64,000 nucleotides of DNA from Prasinococcaceae sp. CCMP 1430 (lineage: Eukaryota; Prasinodermophyta; Palmophyllophyceae; Prasinococcales; Prasinococcaceae): NCBI GenBank assembly GCA_013416795.1, contig RQSC01000026.1, forward strand, positions 703,587 through 767,586, given 5' to 3'. Within the stretch, counting starts at the first letter, position 1. Each line of letters begins with the position of its first letter. This document shows positions 49,818 through 59,000 of this stretch, piece after piece. The position numbers and the translations under genes are program-made. Below the pieces are notes generated by a model that was not told where the DNA came from, did not search any database, and was given only the letters and a program-made list of their open reading frames with translations.

Positions 49818-50584
49818 ATGGCGCCCGCGGCGACCGCGAAGGGAGGCAGCGGCGCCGCGGCGTCGAAAGGGGATGCGGGCGGCACGTCTTCGCCGGCTGC
49901 AATGCCCGAGCCACCTGCGCTCTCTGATATCCGTCGATTCGTCCTACCGCTCTGGGGTGGCTCGCTGTGCGCGCTTGTGTTGCTCGGCGGCCTTTCGCGC
50001 CTGCTGGTGGTGCTAGGCACATTTTCGGCGTGCGTGCTGTACCTGAACAACCCATACAACTCAACCGAAGGGCGCGAAGCCGCATGGAAGAAGCTTCATG
50101 AGGCGCGGGCCGCCTTTAAGGCCGCGAAGGTCGAGGGCATGGCCAAGGAGGGGAGGCGCCTCGGCCTATTGGGCAGCATGCTGGCGTCGCCGGTGAAGAG
50201 CGCCAACAGAGCACTCTCCAGAGAGAAGGTCATGCAGAACTATGTTTTCTTCTCGTGCGCGTATATCGGCGGCACGTCGGACGAGGCAGACACCGAGCAC
50301 ATGGTGCGTGTGGTTTGTCACCAGCTCTGCCAACAAGCGGTTGCTGCGACTGCGACTGACACAATGCGCTCATCCGCACGCCGTGCTCTGTCCGCAGGCA
50401 GTGGGGATCATGTCGCAGTGGTAAGGCCGTTCAGCCAGCCGCCAGCGCACTTGACCGCGTGCACGAGGGCGCGCGCCGCCGCGCGCTGACGCACCCCCAC
50501 GCGCATATGTGCACATATAGGTACGTCTTCTCACTGCCCGCGACGAACGCGGCGATAGACGTGGCTTTCAACAAGCGCAAATAA
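49818..50584 (+). CDS. Small membrane protein, three exons including a 23-nt exon
   Basis: 190 residues from exons 49818-50303, 50398-50420 and 50521-50584. Donors GTGCGT and GTAAGG and acceptors CCGCAG and ATATAG keep frame throughout: TEHM|AVGIMSQ(W)|YVFSLPATNAAIDVAFNKRK. An Ala/Gly-rich N-terminus is followed by two close hydrophobic helices (RRFVLPLWGGSLCALVLLGG and RLLVVLGTFSACVLYL) and NNPYNSTEGREAAWKK, a layout like SAYSvFN-type small membrane proteins, though the match is weak. The C-terminal half is cytosolic and basic. The short third coding segment is supported by its coding-like residues and immediate stop. Confidence 0.7.
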
Positions 50585-50707
50585 GCGGGGGGTTGCCTTC
50601 ACGGCACCGCGCACCACGGAAAGAGTGAGCCCCAGGCAGAGATGCTGTGCACTGGGCCGCAGCTCGTAGCCCTATCATCTTGTAGTCTAGTCTACATGTT
50701 GTTACAG
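50585..50707. other. Convergent 3' region
   Basis: Short spacer between the small membrane protein gene and UPF2. A TGTAA on the minus strand lies immediately after the UPF2 stop. Confidence 0.4.
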
Positions 50708-53700
50708 TCACATCAGGTCATTGACCGTGTCCATCTCCAGCTTGGGCGCCGGAGCCAGCTTGGGCTCCGACCTTGCGCGGCCCCCAGCCCCACTTCCAGC
50801 GAGCTTGAACGTGCGCGTCGGAAGCTCCGAGCCTTGCTCGTCCGCCAGGGCGTCCGCCTCGAGCACGAGGCGGCGTATCTCGCGGCGCTCGACCTCCTGC
50901 GCGCGCTCCGCCTCGCGCCGTGCCGCCACCAAGCTGGTGGCTGTGGGAATAGCAAGCAGTCCAGTCTTGCTTTTCCCCTTGATCAGGCACCTGAAATTCA
51001 TCGTGCTCGGCGCCGTCGCGTCGGACGCATCGCCGCGGGTCTGCGATCCCGCTGGCGCGGTCGGCCGCGTGGGACCGCCCTCCACGCCCGAAGCCATGCC
51101 GGCGATCGAGCTGGTGGAGGCAGTGGCTGCGTCCGCCATGCCCAACATGCCTTTGCCGAGGAAGCTGGCCATCTCGGCCTCAAATGCTTCCACATCCTCT
51201 GCGCTCGCCTGAGGGCGGCTGCGAAGGCGGGCCCCGCGCTCCTCGCGCTCCTCAAGCTCCCCATCGGAGCTGCTGCTGCCGTCGCTGCTGCTGTAGCCAT
51301 CCATCTCGGCGTCCTCCGCGCCGCTGCCGTCCTCTTCCTCGCTCATGTCTTCGGCATCGCTCTCACCCTCATCGCTCGATCCGTCTTCAGCTTCCTGCGC
51401 AAACAAAAGGTCCATATTGTCGTCGTCGTCGGCATCGACCTCCTCGACGTCGGCATCCGCACGCGGGGCTTCCTCAGCGTCGAGCGCTTGCGCTGCGGCG
51501 GTGGCTTCCTCGAGGTTGACGAAGCGCACGAGCCGCGGGCGCAGGCGCTCGAAGACATCCTGCACGGCAAACTCAAGCTCAAAGGGCAGCTCATCCACGG
51601 GTAGCGGCTGCTCGGCTGGGTCCTCAGTAGCTGCACCTCCGTCCGCGTCGGCGCCGGAGGCCGTCAGCTCAGCCTGCGATGAGGATCGCGGTGCCCTCTG
51701 TTGCTGTCCGTCTTCCGCGGTCACTTCCTCATTCGCCCGTGCCTTGGCAAGCACATACTGTTGAAAGCGAACGATAAATGCGTCAACCGTCGTCCTGCCC
51801 TTGCGTGTCTTGTCGAGAGTCTCGCCGCACGCCCCCAAGAGGCGCAGGCACAGCCTCGCACGACCCCAATCCGTGGGAGGATCGCTGGTGGCTGCGTGCT
51901 TAGCGGCGCGCGCAGCGACTGCCATGGCCTCCTTCGTGGTGTCAACGCCCGGGTTCGCAGCGGATGCTGCGGCGGCGGCGGCCGCCGCCGCTGCGGCCGA
52001 CGCGTGTCCCCAGGTGAGCAGCATGTTGAGCGTAGCGAAGATGAGGGGGGCTGGTACAACTTTGACGTTGTGCAGCTCTGCAAGCAGACCAGCCAGCGCG
52101 AGCTTGCGCTGCGCCAGCCGCGCGTCGTTGTCTTCCACCGCCTGGCGCAGCTCCTCCAGCACGCAGTCGACCACGCCGACGTGCAGCTCGGGCCGGTACA
52201 GCCGCAGCGTGGCCAGTGCCACTGCTGCCGCAGGCGCCGAGTGCGACCGTTGAACGACAGCCTCGAGCACGCACTCTTCCACGAGCTCGCCGCAGCGCGC
52301 CCAAGGCAAGCGTCGCACCTGCTTGACAATGCGTGGCACCGCGCGCTTGCCTCTGCCGAGCCCCCCGATGACGAGATCGCGAACGTATAGCTCAAGTGGC
52401 GTGAGTGTCCTCACGCGCGCGACGGCCCGCTCCGGAGGGCGCGTAGCGAGCATTGCGGATTCGATGAGCGATGTGTGCCGCGACTCCAAGTTCCTCGCCG
52501 ATGCGAGACGCTTGAGCTTGTCAAGGTTTTGTGCCATGCGCTCGGCCGACAGCGGCGTGAGGAGCAGGTAGCGTCCGCACGATTCAAGCAGAGCGCAGAG
52601 CACGTCGATGTTTTGCCCGGACAAATCCCGCAGCAGCGCCTCCATGTGGCGGAGCACGTCAGATGGCGGCACGATGCCAAATTTCGCGAGCTCGCCCATG
52701 TAACGCGCATTCGCGAGGCGGTTCTCAATGCCATGCATGCCATCCACCGATGAGGTCGTGTGCCCCCTCGCCGCACGTCTGCGCGCAAAGTCGTGCTGCA
52801 CCACATCGACCACGTGCATGGCCACTTCGGTGTAGTGCGGCGCGATGGTGGCCACGAGCCGCGCATAGTGTGCAGCGAGGTCGGGTCGGGAGCGCGGCAC
52901 GGCCTCCAGTCGACGCGCCAGGCGCTTGCGACTTGCTTTCGTGCTCATGAGGCAGAATTCGACGGCCTTCTTGTCGACGTCCTCCCGCGTGCTCAGATCC
53001 GAGTCCAGCGTCTCCTCGAACGCGTCCATGCGCACGCACGCTTTGTCAAAGGTCGATGCACCATCATTATTTCCGTCGTCACTCGTGGCTGTTGCCTCGC
53101 CAGCCACGTCCTCGATTGTATTTCCGTCCTTGTCCTGCTCCCCCCCGCTCGGGGCCTTGCCCTTGCGCTCTTCGCCGAGCAGAGCGCCCGGCACGTGCGC
53201 TCGCAGCTCTAGCAGGTCCTGGTAGTAGGCGCGCTCGTATTCGTCGTCGAATGGGCCGAGCCTGTCGTCGCTGATGTCCGCCGCGGTGTGCCGCACGACA
53301 CCCACGGTCCCTTGGACTTGTGCCGCCCCATCGTCTTGCGCGTCCTCCAGCGCTGGCACCGAGCGGCCCAGCACCTCTGCCAGCTTGCCGAGCGAGGACT
53401 GCAGCGCGTCAAACGCCTCACGAACACGCAGGTATTTCTCTCGTTTCTCTTTGGACTGGTCGGCGCTGCCCGCTTTGATGGCGCTGCGCTCGGCGCTGAC
53501 CTCCATTTGGCGCAAGGACCGGTAGGCATTCAGCAGCACCTCCTCCCTCCCATCCATGAACGTGCCGAGGGCGCTCAGCAACACCTGTCGCTGGTCCTCA
53601 CGCACGATCACGAGCTTGCCGAAGAGCCCGTCGCCATCGGCGGCGCCGTCGTCTACGGCTCCAGTCGGGGCAGCTGAAACACCGTGTGTGCCGTCCCCGC

Positions 53701-54725
53701 GCTCGCCACTCTCGCTCTCCACGCTCCCGGCCCCGCACGCAGACTGCGCGGTGCTGTGCGCCTGCGGAGCCCCCGGCGGCGGCGGGGGCCGTTGCGGGAT
53801 ATCGAGGCCCAGGAAGGGCCACTGGCCCTGCTTGGCGAATGCCAGCACTAGAGCGAGTGCTTCGGCGGCCTCCTCTCCGTCCCAGGGCTCGCGCGGCTTG
53901 AGGAGGCCGCGAACAAGCCCAACGAGCCCCGACAGCGACGGCTCGACGCCCGAAGCGACTAGCTCACATAGCAGCCGCAGCGCCGACCTGCGGCGCGCCA
54001 TCGTCGCATCAGCGGCATCATCCGATTGACCGGCCGCGATCTTTTGCAGTCTAGAGGCCACCGCAGCGCCAAACCCCTCGTAGCGGCGGTGCAGGAGCCA
54101 GCACGCCCTCGCTGCCGACATAATGTCCGTGGATTTCAGCTTGGCATCGCACACCGCCACGGCGGCCTCGGGCACGTATTTCGACAAGTTGACCTTGGCG
54201 AGGTCCACGAGGGTCGCCGCCTCGGTGTCCTCGCTGATCTTGCTGAGCTTCTTTAGCGCGCCCGTGCATCGCTTAATGGAAGAGTCCAGGGTCTTGAGGA
54301 AGGCCTCCGAGGGCCGCTCGGGGGAGAGGTTCGCCGCGCGTGCCTCGCTGCGCACAGCAGCCGCCGTGACCGCGGCGGCGTAGCGCTCCTCCGCGGCGGC
54401 GCGCTCGGCCGCGGCGCGTTTCGCAGCCTCCTCAGCCTCGCGTCGCGCGGCCTCGAGCGCTTCAGCCTCGGCTTTGGCGCGCGCAGCGGCCTCTTTCTGC
54501 GCTCTTCGCTTGGCCTCCTCCGCCTGCGCGCGAGCTCGATCGGCCGCCGCGACGGCCTCATCAAACGCTGCCCCCTTCTTCCCGCCGCCGCCGCGCCCGC
54601 CGCTGCGCCCTCGCCCGGCCGCTGGAACCCCAGCAGCCCCCGGGCCCCTACCACCTCCCCTGCCTCCCTTCACGCCTCGGCCCTTTCCCCGCCCCCCTCC
54701 GCCCTGGCCGCCGTCGCGGCCCCCA

Positions 54726-54760
<35 letters not shown>

Positions 54761-54931
54761 CGGCTGCCGTTGCTTCTGCCGCAGCGGGCCACCGCCGTCC
54801 GCCCTCCTCGCCTTATCGCCGTCACCCGCGCTCCCGCCGTCTTTCCTCCCGCCTCCGCGGCCGCCCGCGCGCCCCGCGGCGCGCCCGCCGCCTCCGCTGC
54901 TGCCCTCGCCGCCGCCGGGCACGCCGCCCAT
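50708..54931 (-). CDS. UPF2: Nonsense-mediated decay factor UPF2
   Basis: 1,407 residues, intronless, a usual length. UPF2 bridges UPF1 and UPF3 in nonsense-mediated mRNA decay. The N-terminus is Gly-rich with a poly-Gln run of about ten (CTG/CAG repeat on the plus strand at 54724-54757), then a charged coiled coil of Ala/Glu/Arg. First MIF4G domain from ~205 (SSIKRCTGALKKLSKI, LVDLAKVNLSKYVPEA), second from ~550 (YYQDLLELRAHVPG, AVEFCLMSTKASRKRL, HYARLVATIAPHYTEVA), third from ~840 (RIVKQVRRLPWARCGEL, ALATLRLYRPELHVGVVD, CLRLLGACGETL). An acidic linker follows, then the UPF1-binding tail MNFRCLIKGKSKTGLLAIPT and RRLVLEADALADEQ. The start is the first ATG; a GTG directly upstream is ignored. 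Confidence 0.95.
54724..54757. repeat. CTG/CAG repeat coding for poly-Gln in UPF2
   Basis: About ten CTG units (CAG on the coding strand) in the N-terminal low-complexity region of UPF2, a site likely to vary in length between strains. Confidence 0.85.
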
Positions 54932-55204
54932 CACAGCGGCCGGCGCCCGACCGATCGCCGGCGATCACTTGCCGCACCGGATGATACAAGCGCGGCGTTG
55001 CCGCGTCGCGCGGCCCGGGAGAAGGCACGCGCCTGTGAAGGGGGAGCGGCGACGGGCAGGCAGGGAGGCACGCGCACCGAAGGCGCGCGTCTATGGAGAG
55101 GGGCGGCGGCCCGCCGCCCAGCAGGGTGGGTGGGTGGGGCGCGCGCGCGCTCGGGCCCCGCTGTGTGGCACCTTTCCCTCTCCTCCGGCCACCGAGTCCG
55201 AGAT

Positions 55205-55316
55205 CGCGTGCTTTTTGACCTCATTATCCGAATGCGCGTGCTTTTTGACGAGCGCGAAGGAAGGGGCTGAGGTGCACGTGCTTTTTGGTACGGGCCTGGG
55301 GCGCGTGCTTTTTGAC
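55205..55316. repeat. Four copies of a GCGTGCTTTTTGAC element
   Basis: Copies begin near 55206, 55236, 55275 (CACGTGCTTTTTGG, one mismatch region) and 55302. The spacing is about 30, 39 and 27 bases, all on the plus strand, and intervening DNA is unrelated, as expected for multiple binding sites. Confidence 0.75.
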
Positions 55317-55804
55317 GTGGCAGCGCGCGACGGTCCAAATGCGGCCGAAATTCGGCGGCAGTTCCCCGGGGCGCCGGGCCGGCGCGCACAAGGCGGCGCG
55401 GCGTCCGGCGGTCACCGCCTGGCCGCTCATCCTCATCTCTTCGGCGGCGGCGGACGCGGCGGCGGCCGCTTCGGCGGCGGCGGCGGCAGGTACTGACTCA
55501 TTAGGAGCGAGCAAGAAACGCACTCTTTGTACACGACCACGACGCCCGCCGCGCCCACCGCCGCGCGCGAGCGATCCGCGCCTCCGCCTCGAGCGCCAGC
55601 ACCGCCCCGACGACGCGCCTCCCACCCCCGCCCGGCCCCCCACACACGAGGGCAGCCGCGCCACGCACGCAGCTGGCTCCACCGAGGGGGTGGCCACACA
55701 CAGGTGCCGACGCGCACCTGGCAGAGCATCCCACCCTCCCTTTCCCTTGAGCTGTTCCGTGGATGGGCCACGGACATTCCGGCTTTAGGCTGGGACTTAG
55801 TCTG

Positions 55805-55840
55805 TATAAACCCGGGTATTTCTATATAAACCCGGGTATT
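55805..55840. repeat. Two direct copies of TATAAACCCGGGTATT
   Basis: Perfect 16-base copies with a 20-base period. The core ACCCGGGT is palindromic. The TATAAA at each copy could serve as a TATA box 220-260 bases before the ATG at 56062. Confidence 0.8.
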
Positions 55841-56061
55841 CCAAACCCTTACTCAGCGCGCGCGGAGGGTGCGCAGCGGCGGCGGCCGGCGGCCGGCGGC
55901 CGCCGGCTGCCGCAGGCCCGCCAGGCAAGGCGCCGCTGCGGTGTCGTCGTCGTCCGCCCCCGTCCGTGGCACCACCGCGCTGTGGCTCCTGCGGCGTCCG
56001 GTCCTGGGCGAAGAAACGGAGTGCCGAGTCAGACTGCTCCAGGGGAGCTCTTTCGCCAGTG

Positions 56062-59000
56062 ATGTCAGACCGATCACCGACCCCGGGGTCGATGCGCACG
56101 CCGATGTCGTCGTCGACGGTCGAGGGCGCATCGGCAACTCTTGCCGATGACGCCCAGACGGCCTACTCGACGTACTCCTCCTACATGCGCAGCAGACCTC
56201 TGCCGTCATCGGGCTTGCGCGGCTCTGGGACTGTGGGGAGCCACCGGACGCGCGACTTTGGATCGGACGCGATGACCAAGCCTGCAGACTGGCGTGCCCC
56301 GCGCGACTCCAAGGCGCTGGCGCGAGCACTCGCGACGCCGCTTGGCACGGGCAGCTCGCGCCATCCCGGTCTGCTGCGCTCGGCCGAGACGCCTGCGTCG
56401 GGCGCAGCGTCTGGCATTGACACGCTTTACTCGTCACATGTGGCAAGGGAGAGCGCGGCGTCGCTCAGCGCGGCCTTCGAGGGCAAGGCCGCACTTGAGG
56501 CCGCGCTCGCGGCCAAAGGGGCGGCGGAGCAGGCGCTGCGAGACGAGAATGCCTTGCTTCGCGAGGCGCACCGCAAGGCTTGCGAGGATGCGCGTGTGGC
56601 GGCCGAGAAGGCGGCCGCGGCCACGCGCGAGGCGGAGACCACGGCCGCAGAAATTGCGAGGGCGAAGGCGGCAGTTTCCACCGCCGAGGCTGAGGCGCGA
56701 GAGCGTGCGGCACCACTCCAGATGCAGCTCCGCGAGGCCACTGAGATCAGCCGCGTGAACAAAGCGGCGTGCGAGGAGGCGCGGTCACGATGCGCTGAGG
56801 CCGAGACCGTCGTAGAGGACATCCGCCGGGCAATGACGGCTACTGAGGCCAGGTGTGTGTCGGAAGTCAAGGACGCCCGCCACGATGCCGACCTCGCGCG
56901 CGGCGAGAGCGACCGCTTGCGAGAGGAGGCGGAGCGCCTGCGGCGCGAGGTCGCCCTCTTGGACGAGAATGTTCACGACGCCATGACCAACGCGGCAGCG
57001 GCCGAATCTCGCGCCAAGGTTGCGGAGGAGGCCGCCATGCTAGTTCGTACCGCGCGTTCGGATGAGGCGACCAGGCGCGCGGCCGCCGAAGACCGTGCGG
57101 CCGCGGCCGAGCAAACGGCGAAGTCGTTGGCCGCCGAGCGCGACGCCGTGGCAGAGGCGCTCCGCGCTGCGCAACGCGTCGCCGAGGAGAAAACTGGCGC
57201 GCTCGAACGGCTCAAGCGCGCGCTCGAGGAACAAACAGCCTCCACGAGGGAGGCTATCGCGGCGGAACGGGCCACAGCAGAGCGCTGCGCGCATGCAGAA
57301 CGTCAGGCTGCCGCCGCCGTCGAGAATGGTGAGAGTCTTCGCCGCGTGCTGCAGGATCGTGGCGACTCTATGGAAGTTCTGGAGGCGGACCTGGCAGCGA
57401 CCAAGGCAGATGCCGCGCGCCTTCGCCTTGCCGTCGAGGAGGCAACATCGCGAACTGAAGAGGTCCGCGAGCGGATGGCAAATGCGGACGAGGAGCGTGG
57501 GCGCGCGCTGGCGGCCGCGCGGCAGGCGCAGGCTGAGACGACTCGATATGAGAGCGAGCTCGAAGCGCTCAAAGATGAGCTGAAGGACTCGTACGCGGCG
57601 GCCAAGCGCGATCAGGAGCGCGCAGAACGTCATCGCACCGAGGCAGAGCAATTGATCGCCTCGCGAGATGGGGCACGCGAAGACCTCGCGGCTGCGAGCG
57701 AGGAGGCCAAGGCCAGGACTGCACGCATCCGGGAGCTCGAGCTCTCCACGCAGTCGCTCCAGCGTGACCTGGACAGCTTGAAGGCCGCGGCAGAAGCTCA
57801 AGAAGGGCATGCGAATGCTCGCATTGCAGAAGCGAGCAGTGCTGTCGAAGCCACGCGCGCAGAGGCCGCCAGTGCAGAAGAACGGACCGCGCGTGCCACT
57901 TCAGAGTGCACGGCCGCGCACAAGCGCATCGCGGCACTCGAGTCTCGCGTGTCGAGCTTGCAGTCTGAGGGCAGGAAGAGCCAGAGCGCGGCTCGCGCTG
58001 CCAAGCGGCGCGTTGATGATGATCTGGCCGAGGCGCTGGCAGAATGCGAGGAGCTCAGGCAGCGCGCGGAGATTGCCTCAGCGCGCGCCCTGGACGCCGA
58101 GGGTGCGCGCGACAAGGCCATCGAGGCCGCTGAAACAGCGGCTGTCGCGCAGCAGCATGCCGAAAAGCTCGCTGCGCAGCGTGAGGAGGCGATGTCCAAC
58201 ATGCAGAGCACAGCCAGGCGTGCACGCGAGGAGGCCGAGCGCAGCAGGCGCGAGGCTACCGAGGCGCGCGAGGCCGAGGCAAGGGCTGAACGCGCGCGGG
58301 GCGAAGTGGACGCCGCGCGCGAGGAGGCGGAGCGGCTGGCCGAGGAGGCTCGCCAGGAGTGCCTCAAGGCCGAGTTCGACAAGGCGCAGCTAGAAGCCAA
58401 GGTCAAGCGCGTCGAGGCAAACGCTCAGGATCACACGACTGCCTTGGGCGCAGCGGAGGCAGATGCCGCGCAGGCGTGGGCGCTGGCCGAAAAACGTGAG
58501 CGCGAAGTAGCGAGTTTGCGTGCCGACCTCGACAGCGCTAAGCACGAGGTGTCCACCTCGCGTGCGGCAGCTGCCGCCGCGGCTGACGACGTCGCCAGAC
58601 ATCGCGCAGATGCCGAGTCGACGCGTGCAGTTAGCGCGAGGGAGAGTGAGCAGCGTGTCCTCGCCGAGCGGCGGGCCGAGGAGGCTGACAGCTCGGCCGC
58701 AGCCACAAACGTGCAGCTCAGCAAGCTCGAGTCCGACATCGCGCGCATGCGCAACGAGGTTGCTGAGTCTGCTGAGGCTACGCGGCACGCACGTAGGCAT
58801 GCGGCTGACAGGGATGCCAGGATGATTGCCATGGAGGCCGCCATCGCCGAGCGTGACGCTGCCACCGCTGAGCTCGGGCGTATTCTCGATGACAAGTCCC
58901 AAAGACTCGCGACGTTGGAGAACTCGCTCGAGGCGCAGCGCGCGCTGTCTGAGAAAGCCACTGCGCGCATTCAAACGTTGGAGGGCGACCTCGCGCATGA

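Larger units (their letters stand above)
54932..56061. promoter_or_regulatory. Divergent promoter region (UPF2 / coiled-coil protein) with two repeated elements
   Basis: 1.13 kb between divergent starts. It contains four copies of a GCGTGCTTTTTGAC-like element (55205-55316) and two perfect copies of TATAAACCCGGGTATT (55805 and 55825). The rest is GC-rich, and the Arg/Pro/Ala-rich frames across it are not supported. Confidence 0.6.

Noticed and set aside
49528-50085. Extension of the ankyrin protein upstream to 50085
   Set aside because: Overlaps the divergent membrane-protein gene on the other strand, and the translation is Arg/Pro-rich without domain support.
53475-53483. TTTGATGGCG within UPF2 as another regulatory element
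   Set aside because: Lies inside conserved coding sequence and is explained by codons; not counted as a motif copy.
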